NCBI RefSeq assembly: GCF_000148645.1
Contig: NC_014541.1
Coordinates: 868,001 to 932,000 of the forward strand
From: Ferrimonas balearica DSM 9799
Lineage (GTDB): Bacteria > Pseudomonadota > Gammaproteobacteria > Enterobacterales > Shewanellaceae
DNA length: 64,000 nt
Direction of reading: 5' to 3'
The notes under the pieces were generated by a model, which had not been told where the DNA came from, ran no database searches, and worked only from the letters and a program-made list of their open reading frames with translations. Within the stretch, counting starts at the first letter, position 1; every line of letters begins with the position of its first letter. Below, one piece after another: positions 51,080-63,715 of the stretch. Both the position numbers and the translations under genes were made by a program.

Positions 51080-51257
51080 ATTGCTCTGAGTCGGTCTCAG
51101 GCGGAGTGCTCTCCACGTTGGCTTGCGCCTGTGCCTCCTGCTCGGCCCGTTCGGCCTTGGAGATGTAACGTGGCTTGTTTGGGTTGGTGGCCTTTTTGGC
51201 CCGCGCCTTCTTCGCCTGTTTCAGCAGCGTCTGCTTGACCTTCTTTTTGCGGTTCAC
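51078..51257 (-). CDS. Small basic DUF2986 family protein
   Basis: Fifty-nine residues from GTG: a Lys/Arg-rich first half (MNRKKKVKQTLLKQAKKAR), then KPRYISKAERAEQEA and an acidic tail ending DSEQ. This is the DUF2986 pattern (RYISKAxRA) seen in Shewanella and Vibrio. GAGGAG, which overlaps the yjaG stop codon, lies eight bases before the GTG. Its stop codon lies at the edge of the bidirectional terminator. Function unknown; the charge suggests RNA or ribosome contact, an inference only. Confidence 0.8.
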   Translation of the reverse strand: MNRKKKVKQTLLKQAKKARAKKATNPNKPRYISKAERAEQEAQAQANVESTPPETDSEQ

Positions 51258-51263
51258 CCGGGT

Positions 51264-51872
51264 TTACTCCTCGCTCAGGGAGACGCCGATGTTGGAGACA
51301 CCCTCTTCGCGCAGCTCTTTACGCAGACCCTTAATGGCGTCGACGTCTTTGCGGCTCAGGGTTTCCACCAGAGTCAGAAGCTCGGACTGAAGGCCGCGCT
51401 CCTCCTGCATCAGCGGGTGGGAGAAGACAAACTCGTCGAGGGCGTCGTCGTCCTCGAACTCCGGCTGTTCGGTGGCCTCAATAAAGGCCGCCACGGTGCT
51501 GCTGGAGAGCTTGGAGATGTTCACCAGATCCGCTTCCACTTTCTGTTGCAGGGCGGTAAGGATGGTGCTGATCGCCATCAGGGCATCGGAGGCGGGGTAA
51601 ACGCCATAGAACTCGTGCACCTGCGGGTCCGGCATGCGCTCTTCCAGCTGGTTGAGCATGCGTTCGTAGTTCAGCCGGATATCCTTGCTGTACAAAGACT
51701 GCCACAGCATATCGAGCTGAGTGACCACCTTGTCGGCCTCCTCGGCTTCGGTCAGTTCAGCAAACAGCAGGTAGTTGGGCAGCATACGCTCGGCCAGCGC
51801 AGTGGCAAACAGGGTTTTCTGCCACAGGTCGAGGGCTTTGATTCGGCTGAAGAAGCCTTGTTTTGCAGTCAT
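51264..51872 (-). CDS. yjaG: YjaG family protein (DUF416)
   Basis: 202 residues, all helical, with conserved LDLWQKTLFATALAERMLPN and HEFYGVYPASDALMAISTIL. Cytoplasmic, no signal peptide. Function unknown. Encoded between barA and the small DUF2986 gene on the same strand, so the three may be read together. Confidence 0.9.
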   Translation of the reverse strand: MTAKQGFFSRIKALDLWQKTLFATALAERMLPNYLLFAELTEAEEADKVVTQLDMLWQSLYSKDIRLNYERMLNQLEERMPDPQVHEFYGVYPASDALMAISTILTALQQKVEADLVNISKLSSSTVAAFIEATEQPEFEDDDALDEFVFSHPLMQEERGLQSELLTLVETLSRKDVDAIKGLRKELREEGVSNIGVSLSEE

Positions 51873-51883
51873 GTGTGTGTCCG

Positions 51884-54583
51884 TCAGGCCGCCAATATCG
51901 CTTTGGCGGCGGATTCTACTTTATCCAGCTCATCCCGCAACTCCAGCAGTTCGGGTTGCAGGGATTCGGCGGAGTTGCCCTGCTTCAGGGCGGCCTCCAG
52001 CTGGGCACAAAGTTTTTGCAGTGCCGGCACCCCAGAATAGCAGGTGGCACCGTGCAGTTTATGAATGGTTCGAACCAGTTCGTTGTCTGATTGGGCTTCA
52101 TCCAGCTGGTCGCGGGTGGCGGGGATGCTGTCCACCAACATCGCCAGCATCTCCCGGGCCAGGTCGGCATTGCCGCCAGCCTGGGTCAGCGCCAGTGACC
52201 AGTCCACCACCGAATCCCCCTGCTTGGGCGAGCGGACCCAGCGCATCAGCACCTGGCGCAGGTCGGCTTCGTCGATCGGCTTGGTGAGGTAGTCGTCCAT
52301 GCCGGAGGCCAGGATCTTCTCCCGCTCATCGCCCATGGCGTGGGCCGTAACCGCAATCACCGGGCTGTGGCGGCTGCGGGAGTCCATCCGGATCGCCTGG
52401 GTGGCCATCAGACCGTCGATGTCCGGCATCTGGATGTCCATAAAGACAGCGTCGTAGCGGTGTTGGCGGCACAGCTCGATGGCGGATTGGCCCCCGGTGG
52501 CGGTGTCCACCTCGGCCACCAGCTCACGCAGCAGGGTGGCAATCAGCTTCAGGTTGGCCGGGTTATCGTCCACCGCCAGTACCTTGAGCGGGTGCTGTGG
52601 GGTGACGGGGGGCGCAGGCTCCGGCATCGGTGCCGGGGCCAGTTCCTCCAGGCAGAGGCTGCTGTAGAGGCGACGCTGGCTCATCGGCATCGCCACCAGA
52701 CGAGCTTTCTCTTGATCGGCCATCTGGCGGGCCCAGCTCACCGGCTCGCCTTCGCACAGCAGCAACAGTTGGCCGCCCTTGGCTTCCAGGGTGGGGAGGA
52801 TGGCAGCCAGGGCATCGTAACTGGGGACGCTGGCGGTGGCGATCACCGTGTAGTCCACCGGCGGATTGGCCACCAGGGTATCGGACAGGGCCAGCAGGGT
52901 GCCGGTGGCGCTCGGCAGCATGTGCCATTGTTCAAACTGGCGTACCAGAGCGTTGCGGCTGAGTCGGCGGGACTCCAGCACCACCACGCGCGCGCCCTGA
53001 ATCGGTGCCTTGGCCAGTGGGTCGCTGATGGAGAAACCGCTCTTTTCAATGCTGAGGGTAAACCAGAAGGTGGAGCCCTGGTTCTGATGGGAGGTAAAGC
53101 CGATCTGGCCCTCCATCTGGTTGACCAGGCGCTTGGTGATCACCAGCCCCAGACCGGTGCCGCCAAAGCGGCGGCTGACGGAGCTGTCGGCCTGGCCAAA
53201 GGCCTGGAACAGCATCGGTTGCTGCTCCTCGGCGATGCCGATGCCGGTGTCGGACACTTCGGCCCGCAGCAGCACGCGCTCGGCACTTTCATCCGCCAGG
53301 TCGAGACTCAGTCGGACACTGCCTTTGTCGGTAAACTTGATGGCGTTGCCCATCAGATTGGTGATCACCTGCTGGATGCGCATGACGTCGCCACAGAGGC
53401 TGTCCGGCACCCGCTCGTCGATCTCCACCACCATCTCCAGCCCTTTGTCGTAGGCGGAACCGGACAGCAGGGTGAGGGTTTCATCCAGCGAATCCCGCAG
53501 GGCAAAGGGCACGTTATCCAGCACCATCTTACCCGCCTCCAGTTTGGAGAAGTCGAGGATGTCGTTGATGATCGACAGCAGGTTGGAGGCGCTGCGCTCG
53601 ATGGTGCGCAGGTAATCTTTCTGGTTGTCGTGCAGCGGGGTTTTCAGCAGCTGGCGGGTAAAGCCGATCACGCCGTTCAGCGGGGTGCGCAGCTCGTGAC
53701 TCATGTTGGCCAGGAACTCGGACTTGATGCGGCTGGCTTCCAGGGCGCGCTTCTTGGCGATATCCAGTTCGACGTTCTGGATCTCAATCTGCTCCAGCGT
53801 TTCCCGCAGGTCGGAGGTGGCCTGGTCGATGTTCTGCTGCATCTCGTTGTGGTACTCCGACAACGAGGCGGCCATGGCGTTGATGCCGCGCTTGAGGTGG
53901 TCCAGCTCGCCAATCAGGTCGCCCTGCAGTCGGGTATCCAGTTTGCCTTCGCGGATCTTGGCCACCGCCCGCACCATCTCGGTGACGTTTTTCAGCAGGC
54001 GGAAGGTGAACAGCAGGTTCAGCTGCACCCCGATAAGCACGATGATAAAGGCGGCGACCGCTGCCCGGTATTGCTCCAGCAGGGCTTCATGCTTGTTCAG
54101 CTGCAGGGCGATGTAGCCCAGTTGGGTCAGGCGGTTATTGCCCAGCGCGGAGGCGGTGCTTTCACTCATCACCGGGGTGCGCAGTACCAGAGTGTCACCG
54201 AAGTGCTCGACCTGGGTGCCCCGGTTGAGGTCGCGGTTCTCCGGCAGCTTGATCAGTTCGAAATCCCGATGATACTTACTGCTGACGAAAATCTGGTTTT
54301 GATTGTCGAACACGGCAATGGACTGAACCAGACCGGAGTTCTGACGATGGGTAAGGTCAATCAGGCGTTTGGTGTATTCCCGATTGTTCATCAGCAGCCC
54401 GTACTCGCTGGCGATGGCCAGGGGCTCGATGATGTTGGTGCCCTGACGCAGCAGGGTCTGTTCCAGTTCGGAGAATCGACTGGAGGTGAAGTAGCCGCCC
54501 AGCAGCAGGCCCACCAGCATGGTCGGCGCCAAAGCCAGCACCAGTACCCAGGTGCGCAGACTGTATTTGGTCACCGTTTTCAT
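51884..54583 (-). CDS. barA: BarA, hybrid sensor histidine kinase of the BarA/UvrY (GacS/GacA) system
   Basis: 899 residues. Two membrane helices (about 13-33 and 174-197) flank a periplasmic sensor; a HAMP domain (about 197-250) leads to a coiled coil, the HisKA domain with phospho-acceptor His296 in NMSHELRTPLNG, and an ATPase domain (DTGIGI, GTGLGLVITKRLV). The C-terminal part has a receiver domain (VLAVDDNPANLKL, phospho-Asp in VFMDIQMPD) and an HPt domain with IHKLHGATCYSG. A degenerate receiver-like region lies between kinase and receiver. Controls Csr small RNAs through UvrY in related species. Divergent from rlmD, as in E. coli. Confidence 0.96.
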   Translation of the reverse strand: MKTVTKYSLRTWVLVLALAPTMLVGLLLGGYFTSSRFSELEQTLLRQGTNIIEPLAIASEYGLLMNNREYTKRLIDLTHRQNSGLVQSIAVFDNQNQIFVSSKYHRDFELIKLPENRDLNRGTQVEHFGDTLVLRTPVMSESTASALGNNRLTQLGYIALQLNKHEALLEQYRAAVAAFIIVLIGVQLNLLFTFRLLKNVTEMVRAVAKIREGKLDTRLQGDLIGELDHLKRGINAMAASLSEYHNEMQQNIDQATSDLRETLEQIEIQNVELDIAKKRALEASRIKSEFLANMSHELRTPLNGVIGFTRQLLKTPLHDNQKDYLRTIERSASNLLSIINDILDFSKLEAGKMVLDNVPFALRDSLDETLTLLSGSAYDKGLEMVVEIDERVPDSLCGDVMRIQQVITNLMGNAIKFTDKGSVRLSLDLADESAERVLLRAEVSDTGIGIAEEQQPMLFQAFGQADSSVSRRFGGTGLGLVITKRLVNQMEGQIGFTSHQNQGSTFWFTLSIEKSGFSISDPLAKAPIQGARVVVLESRRLSRNALVRQFEQWHMLPSATGTLLALSDTLVANPPVDYTVIATASVPSYDALAAILPTLEAKGGQLLLLCEGEPVSWARQMADQEKARLVAMPMSQRRLYSSLCLEELAPAPMPEPAPPVTPQHPLKVLAVDDNPANLKLIATLLRELVAEVDTATGGQSAIELCRQHRYDAVFMDIQMPDIDGLMATQAIRMDSRSRHSPVIAVTAHAMGDEREKILASGMDDYLTKPIDEADLRQVLMRWVRSPKQGDSVVDWSLALTQAGGNADLAREMLAMLVDSIPATRDQLDEAQSDNELVRTIHKLHGATCYSGVPALQKLCAQLEAALKQGNSAESLQPELLELRDELDKVESAAKAILAA

Positions 54584-54657
54584 CTATGGGACAATGCTCC
54601 CCTTATCCGTTAGTCGGGCTACGCTCGATCCCACTATTGTAAACATTGACGCTTTCC

Positions 54658-56001
54658 ATGGCACAGTTTTATTCCGCAAAGTCCAACAAAACAAAGCACT
54701 TGTCCCAAAAAATTTCGCTGACCCCCACGGCGCTGGACCATCAGGGCCAGGCGGTGGCGGAGCATCAGGGCAAAGTGGTCTTTGTCCCCGGGCTGCTGCC
54801 TGGTGAATCCGCCCAGGTGCAACTGGTCGAGAATAAAGCCCGTTTTGCCCGTGCCAAAGTGCTGAAGCGCACCTCGGATCACCCCCAGCGTATCGCCCCG
54901 CCGTGCCCCCACTTTGCCCGCTGTGGCGGCTGCCAGTTGCAGTTTGCCCCGACCGGATTGCAGCGTGACTTAAAGCAGCAGGCGCTGGCGCAGGTGGTGA
55001 GTAAACTGTCCGGCCTGACGCCGGAACAGTGGGCGGAACCGCTGCTGGGCCCCGATTGGCACTACCGCCGCCGGGCCCGTTTGGGGTGCCGTTATGACGC
55101 CGGTGAATTGGTACTGGGCTTCCGCCAGGAGGGCAGCAACCGCCTGACCGCCATCGATCACTGCCCGGTGCTGGCGGAACCTTTGAGTGAATTGATCACG
55201 CCGCTGCAGCAGCTGTTGGCGCCGCTGAAGCTGGCCCGGCATGTTGGCCACCTCGATCTGATGCTGGCCAGTGAAGGGCCGGTGGTGGTGGTGCGCCTGC
55301 TGCGCCCGCTTCGCGAGGAGGAGCGGGAGGCGTTGGCGGCGTTCGGCCAGAGCCGTGGTGTGCAGATGCTGATCCAGGGCGATGCGTTGACTGACCTGTC
55401 CGGTCAGGCGGTGGCGCCGCTGCACTACGACATTGGTGAAGGGCGTCCGCAGCCGGCTTTTCTGCCCGGGGATTTCTTCCAGGTCAACGGAGTGGTCAAC
55501 CAGGCGATGATCAGCCAGGCCATCGAGTGGCTGCAGCCACAGCCCGGCGAGAAGGGGCTGGACCTGTTTTGCGGCGGCGGCAACTTCACTCTGGCGCTGG
55601 CGGGGCAGAGCGCCGAGATCATCGGTGTCGAAGGGGTACCCGCCATGGTGGAGCGCGCCCGTGCCCGTGCCGCTGAACTGGGCCTGGAACAGCTGCGTTT
55701 TGAGTACGCGGATCTCAATGGTGAAGCGCCCAAGGCGCAATGGCTGAAAGATGTGGATTGGGTCCTGCTGGACCCGGCCCGCGCCGGCGCCCCCGGGGTG
55801 ATGGAGTGGCTGGCTAAGCTGCGCCCCAGCCGCATTCTCTACGTGGCCTGCAACCCGGCCAGCCTGGGGCGCGATGGCAAAGTGCTCGCCCAGCAGGGGT
55901 ATCGTCTGTCAAGGCTTGGTCTGGTGGACATGTTCCCGCATACTCATCACCTTGAGTCGATGGCTCTGTTTGAGCCGGGCAACAACAAACATCCTAAGTA
56001 G
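54658..56001 (+). CDS. rlmD: RlmD, 23S rRNA (uracil1939-C5)-methyltransferase
   Basis: 447 residues from an ATG giving [21 protein letters not shown] domain at 15-70, iron-sulfur cysteines in [10 protein letters not shown] and DHCPVL, SAM site [15 protein letters not shown], and the catalytic cysteine in [12 protein letters not shown]. Position between barA and relA matches E. coli. Confidence 0.96.
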
Positions 56002-56030
56002 TTGGTTGCGCAAGGAGGGGAACGCACACC

Positions 56031-58223
56031 ATGGTATCGGTTCGTCAAATTCACTTTGGGGATTCACCCCAGGCATTGGTTCAGTGGCTCGATGGTCTGG
56101 GGCTGACTCATCAGCAGCAGCAAGTTCTGACCGCCTGCTATCGCGAATGCGAGGCTCTGCCATGTGATGACGCGGCGCTCAAGGAAGCGCGACTGATGCG
56201 GGCACGGGAGATCATTGAGATCCTGCTGCCGCTCAATATGGACCTGGATACCCTCAAGGCCAGCCTGCTCTATGTGATGCTGGATGCGGGCCTGCTCAGT
56301 GCTGAAACGCTGGAGGAGACCCAGGGCACCGCCATGAGCACACTGGTGCAATCTGTGGTGGTGATGGACGCCATCCGCACCTTGCGCCAGCAAAGCGCGC
56401 CCGGGGTCAGCCAGATTGAGAATCTGCGCAAGATGCTGCTGGCCATGGTGGAGGACGTCCGCGCCGTGGTGATCAAGCTGGCGGAAGCGGTGGTGCTGCT
56501 GCGCGAGGTGAAAAAAGCCGACGAGGAGACCCGGGTGGTGCTGGCCCGCGAAGTGCGGGATGTGCACGCGCCCCTGGCTAACCGCCTCGGCATCGGTCAG
56601 CTCAAATGGGAGCTGGAAGATCTGGCGTTCCGCTACCTGCACCCGGACACCTACATGGAGATTGCCCACTGGCTCGACGGCAAGCGCCTCGACCGTGAGC
56701 AGTACATCGACGAGTTTGTTTCCGGCCTGCAGGCCTCTCTCGATGAAGAGGGGATCCGGGCCGAAGTGTATGGCCGTCCCAAGCACATCTACAGCATCTG
56801 GCGAAAGATGCAGAAGAAGAACCTCGCCTTTGACGAGCTGTTCGACGTGCGCGCCGTGCGCATCATTGCCGAGCGTCTGCAGGACTGCTACGGCGCGCTG
56901 GGGGTGGTGCACACCCACTGGCGCCACCTGCCTAACGAGTTTGACGACTACATCGCCACCCCCAAACCCAATGGCTACCAGTCTATCCACACCGTGGTGA
57001 TGGGGCCGCAGGGCAAAACCGTCGAGATCCAGATCCGCACCCGCGAGATGCACGAAGACGCCGAGCTGGGCGTGGCCGCGCACTGGAAGTACAAAGAGGG
57101 TACCGGCGGTAAGCAGGGGGGCTTCGAAGAGAAGATCAACTGGCTGCGCAAGATCCTGGCGTGGCAGGAAGACGTGGTGGAAGCGGGCAACCTGGTGGAG
57201 GAGATCCGCGCCCAGGTGTTCGAAGACCGGGTTTACGTCTTTACCCCCAAAGGCGAGGTGGTGGACCTGCCCGCCGGTTCCACCGTGCTCGACTTTGCCT
57301 ACTACATCCATTCGCAAGTGGGCCACAAGTGCATCGGTGCCAAGATCGACGGCCGCATTGTGCCCTTTACCACCACGGTGGAAACCGGCCAGCGGGTTGA
57401 GATCATCACCGCCAAACAGCCCAATCCGAAGCGGGACTGGCTGAACCCCAACCTGGGCTACATCAAGACCAGCCGCGCCCGTGGCAAGATCCAAAGCTGG
57501 TTTAAGCAGCAGGACAAAGACAAGAACCTGGTCGCCGGCCGCGACATGCTGGAAGCGGAGCTGACCAAGGTGGGCCTCTCGCTGGCTGACACCGACAGCG
57601 CCATCGAACGCTTTAATATGCACAGCCTGGACGACCTGTTGGCGGCCATCGGCGGTGGTGACGTGCGCCTGAATCAGGTGGTGAACCACCTGCAGAGCCG
57701 CCTGCAGCGTGAAACTTTCGATGAAGAGCAGGCGCTGGAAGACCTGATCGCCAAACCGGCGCACCGGCCCCGCAGCCAGGGCCATATCGAGGTGAATGGC
57801 GTTGGTAACCTGATGACCCATATGGCCAAGTGCTGTGAACCGCTGCCCGGCGACAGCATCTACGGCTTTATTACCCAGGGGCGTGGCGTGTCGGTGCACC
57901 GGGAGTCCTGTGACCAGCTGGCCACCCTGCTGGAACGCCACCCCGAGCGGGGCGTCGAAGTGGTGTGGGGCGAAAACTACAGCGGCGGCCACAGCGTCAG
58001 CCTGCGCGTGGTGGCCAATGACCGTTCCGGCCTGCTGCGGGACATCACCACATTGTTGGCCAACGAAAAGAGCAATGTGCTGGAGATGCGCAGCCACTCT
58101 GACACCAAGCAGCAAACCGCGGCCATTGATCTGCGCATGGAGCTGTACAACATGGAGTCGTTGAGCCGCATTCTCAGTCGCCTGAGCCAACTGCCCGGCG
58201 TGATCGAGGCGAAACGACTGTGA
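56031..58223 (+). CDS. relA: RelA, (p)ppGpp synthetase I
   Basis: 730 residues. The N-terminal HD domain lacks the catalytic His-Asp, so it cannot hydrolyse. The synthetase domain has YGRPKHIYSIWRKM and EFDDYIATPKPNGYQSIHT; the EFDD (ExDD) replaces the RxKD of bifunctional enzymes, which marks monofunctional RelA. TGS (about 400-465), zinc-finger-like CCEPLPGD region and ACT domain (about 655-730) follow. Ribosome-bound; makes pppGpp when uncharged tRNA enters. The stop overlaps the mazG GTG. Confidence 0.97.
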   Translation: MVSVRQIHFGDSPQALVQWLDGLGLTHQQQQVLTACYRECEALPCDDAALKEARLMRAREIIEILLPLNMDLDTLKASLLYVMLDAGLLSAETLEETQGTAMSTLVQSVVVMDAIRTLRQQSAPGVSQIENLRKMLLAMVEDVRAVVIKLAEAVVLLREVKKADEETRVVLAREVRDVHAPLANRLGIGQLKWELEDLAFRYLHPDTYMEIAHWLDGKRLDREQYIDEFVSGLQASLDEEGIRAEVYGRPKHIYSIWRKMQKKNLAFDELFDVRAVRIIAERLQDCYGALGVVHTHWRHLPNEFDDYIATPKPNGYQSIHTVVMGPQGKTVEIQIRTREMHEDAELGVAAHWKYKEGTGGKQGGFEEKINWLRKILAWQEDVVEAGNLVEEIRAQVFEDRVYVFTPKGEVVDLPAGSTVLDFAYYIHSQVGHKCIGAKIDGRIVPFTTTVETGQRVEIITAKQPNPKRDWLNPNLGYIKTSRARGKIQSWFKQQDKDKNLVAGRDMLEAELTKVGLSLADTDSAIERFNMHSLDDLLAAIGGGDVRLNQVVNHLQSRLQRETFDEEQALEDLIAKPAHRPRSQGHIEVNGVGNLMTHMAKCCEPLPGDSIYGFITQGRGVSVHRESCDQLATLLERHPERGVEVVWGENYSGGHSVSLRVVANDRSGLLRDITTLLANEKSNVLEMRSHSDTKQQTAAIDLRMELYNMESLSRILSRLSQLPGVIEAKRL

Positions 58224-59023
58224 GCCATTCATTGCCTGACGCACCGATCGAACGTCTGCTGGCGATCATGGCGGCGCTGCGCCACCCCGAGCATGGCTGC
58301 CCCTGGGACCGCAAACAAACCCTGGCCACCATCGTACCCCACACGCTGGAGGAAGCTTACGAGGTGGCGGACGCCATCGAGCGCAACGATCTGGACGAGC
58401 TGCCCGGTGAGCTGGGTGACCTGCTGTTCCAGGTGGTGTTCTACGCCCGCATCGCGGAGGAGGCGGGCCAGTTTGATTTTGTTGAGGTGGTGAATCGCCT
58501 CAACAACAAACTGGTGCAGCGCCATCCTCATGTGTTTGCCGGTCTGCAGGCGGATGAGGCCACCATCAAGGCCAACTGGGAGCAGGGCAAGGCGCAGGAG
58601 CGGGCGGACAAAGCTCAGCACTCTGCGCTGGATAATGTGCCGCTCAACCTGCCGGCGCTGTCCCGCAGCATCAAGCTGCAGAAGCGGGTGGCCCGGGTGG
58701 GCTTCGACTGGGACAGCCTGGGACCGGTGGTGGAAAAGATCGTCGAGGAGATCGACGAAGTGATGGAAGAGGCGCATCAGGCGGTGCTCGATCAGGCGCG
58801 CCTGGAGGAGGAGATGGGCGATCTGCTGTTTGCCGTCACCAACCTGGCCCGCCACCTCAACGTCAACGCGGAGCAGGCGCTGCGTAAAGCTAACCTCAAG
58901 TTTGAAAAGCGCTTTCGCCAGGTGGAGGCACGTTGTGCCGAATCCGGCCTGGCAGTAGACCGTGCAGGGCTGGATCAGCTCGAAGCGTTCTGGCAGCAAG
59001 TTAAGGCGTCAGAAAAGCGTTAA
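58220..59023 (+). CDS. mazG: MazG, nucleoside triphosphate pyrophosphohydrolase
   Basis: 267 residues from GTG, which overlaps the relA stop (GTGA). Two MazG repeats: the first with CPWDRKQT, EEAYEVADAI and ELGDLLFQVVFYARIAEE, the second with EEIDEVMEEA and EEEMGDLLFAVTNLARH. Hydrolyses NTPs and lowers ppGpp levels in E. coli. The relA-mazG pairing is conserved. Confidence 0.96.
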   Translation: MSHSLPDAPIERLLAIMAALRHPEHGCPWDRKQTLATIVPHTLEEAYEVADAIERNDLDELPGELGDLLFQVVFYARIAEEAGQFDFVEVVNRLNNKLVQRHPHVFAGLQADEATIKANWEQGKAQERADKAQHSALDNVPLNLPALSRSIKLQKRVARVGFDWDSLGPVVEKIVEEIDEVMEEAHQAVLDQARLEEEMGDLLFAVTNLARHLNVNAEQALRKANLKFEKRFRQVEARCAESGLAVDRAGLDQLEAFWQQVKASEKR

Positions 59024-59040
59024 TTAGCACGGCCGACCGT

Positions 59041-60777
<1,737 letters not shown>

Positions 60778-60783
60778 ACCTGA

Positions 60784-62142
<1,359 letters not shown>

Positions 62143-62160
62143 GTCCCGCAGTTCACCCAT

Positions 62161-62187
62161 AAAAGCCGCCTTCGGGCGGCTTTTTGC
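62161..62187 (+). terminator. eno terminator
   Basis: Stem AAAAGCCGCC / TTCG / GGCGGCTTTT followed by T, with the stable TTCG tetraloop. Confidence 0.92.
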
Positions 62188-62245
62188 TTTTCTTTTTCCG
62201 GAGCTTGCGCCAAGATCTTCGGACGAATGGTTTGAGGCGGGACAG

Positions 62246-62527
62246 ATGCGGATCTTACTGGTGGTGTTGACCCTGTTACTGGTGGCGACGCAGTACCGAC
62301 TTTGGGCGGGTGAAAACAGCCTGCGTGAAGTGGTGCGCCTGCGGGAGCAGATCCAGCGCCAGTTGGACGGCAATGCTGCCCTGGTGGAACGCAACCAGGT
62401 GTTGGAGCAGGAGATTGAAGACCTGCGCCACGGTCTGGATGCGGTGGAAGAACGGGCCCGCCATGAGTTGGGCATGATCCGGGAGGACGAACAGTTCTAT
62501 CGGGTGATCCGCCGGCCTCAATCCTGA
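62246..62527 (+). CDS. ftsB: FtsB, cell-division protein of the FtsQBL complex
   Basis: 93 residues: a single N-terminal membrane helix (ILLVVLTLLLVATQYRLW) followed by a leucine-heptad coiled coil (LREVVRLREQIQRQL, LVERNQVLEQEIEDLRHG) and the conserved ERARHELGMIREDE. Links FtsQ to FtsL in the divisome. Position between eno and ispD is the gammaproteobacterial norm. Confidence 0.96.
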   Translation: MRILLVVLTLLLVATQYRLWAGENSLREVVRLREQIQRQLDGNAALVERNQVLEQEIEDLRHGLDAVEERARHELGMIREDEQFYRVIRRPQS

Positions 62528-62543
62528 GCTCCCTGGAGTCCCC

Positions 62544-63242
62544 ATGCCACTGAATGAATCCGCTCCGCTCTACGCCGTGGTGCCTGCCGCCGGCGTTGGC
62601 AAGCGTATGGGCGCCGATCGGCCCAAGCAGTACCTGCTGCTCAATGATCGCACCATCCTGTCCCACACCCTGTCGGTGCTGCTCAGCCACCCGCGTATTC
62701 ACCAAGTGATTGTGGCGCTGGGGCCGGAGGATGGCTATTTCGACAGCCTGGAAGAGGCCAGCCATCCGAGACTGATTCGGGTGGACGGCGGCCGCGAGCG
62801 CTCCGACTCGGTACGCCTGGCGTTGGCCGCCATTGAGGATAAGGCCGCCTGGGCCCTGGTGCACGATGCGGCCCGGCCCTGCCTGCACCACGATGATATT
62901 GATCGCCTGCTGGCGTTCCCCGGCGACCAGGGGGCCATCCTGGCCAGCCCGGTGCGGGACACCATGAAGCGGGCCGGGGCCGATGGCACCATCGACCATA
63001 CTGTGCCAAGGGAAGCGCTTTGGCATGCCCTGACACCCCAACTGTTTCCAGCGGAGGCGCTGCACCAGGCCCTGGTGCGGGGGGAGCAGGCCGGAGCGGT
63101 CATTACCGATGAAGCCTCCGCCATGGAGCGTGAAGGCTGGCACCCGGCACTGGTGGCCGGGCGTCCGGACAACATCAAGATCACCCATCCCGACGACCTG
63201 CGCCTGGCGCAGCTGTATTTAGCCAGTAGAGAGGCACAATGA
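62544..63242 (+). CDS. ispD: IspD, 2-C-methyl-D-erythritol 4-phosphate cytidylyltransferase
   Basis: 232 residues. CTP-binding loop [19 protein letters not shown], then [14 protein letters not shown] and the C-terminal IKITHPDDL. Third step of the MEP isoprenoid pathway. Its stop overlaps the ispF start. Confidence 0.97.
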   Translation: MPLNESAPLYAVVPAAGVGKRMGADRPKQYLLLNDRTILSHTLSVLLSHPRIHQVIVALGPEDGYFDSLEEASHPRLIRVDGGRERSDSVRLALAAIEDKAAWALVHDAARPCLHHDDIDRLLAFPGDQGAILASPVRDTMKRAGADGTIDHTVPREALWHALTPQLFPAEALHQALVRGEQAGAVITDEASAMEREGWHPALVAGRPDNIKITHPDDLRLAQLYLASREAQ

Positions 63243-63715
63243 TGCGGATCGGACACGGTTTCGACGTACACAAATTTGGCGGCGAAGGCCCACTTATTCT
63301 CGGCGGCGTCTCGGTGCCGTTTGAACAGGGCCTGCTGGCCCACTCCGATGGCGACGTCGTGCTGCACGCCATCAGTGATGCGCTGTTGGGCGCGGTGGCG
63401 ATGGGCGACATCGGTCGCCACTTCCCCGATACCGATCCGGCCTACTCCGGCGCCGACAGCCGGGTGCTGCTGCGCCACTGCTATGGCCTGGTGCGGGAGC
63501 AGGGCTACCGACTGGGTAATCTGGACGTCACCATCATCGCCCAGATGCCCAAGATGGCACCGCACATCGACGCGATGCGCGCCAACCTGGCGGCCGACCT
63601 CGGGGTCGAGCTGTCTCAAGTTAACGTAAAGGCGACCACGACGGAGCGCCTGGGATTTACCGGACGGGGTGAAGGGATCGCCACCGAAGCCGTGGTACTG
63701 CTTTGTCATGACTGA
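63242..63715 (+). CDS. ispF: IspF, 2-C-methyl-D-erythritol 2,4-cyclodiphosphate synthase
   Basis: 157 residues starting [13 protein letters not shown]; an ATG one codon earlier overlaps the ispD stop and may also be used. Metal site Asp-x-His in FDVH, and [19 protein letters not shown], with [18 protein letters not shown] at the C-terminus. Next MEP-pathway step but one after IspD. Overlaps truD by eight bases. Confidence 0.97.
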   Translation: MRIGHGFDVHKFGGEGPLILGGVSVPFEQGLLAHSDGDVVLHAISDALLGAVAMGDIGRHFPDTDPAYSGADSRVLLRHCYGLVREQGYRLGNLDVTIIAQMPKMAPHIDAMRANLAADLGVELSQVNVKATTTERLGFTGRGEGIATEAVVLLCHD

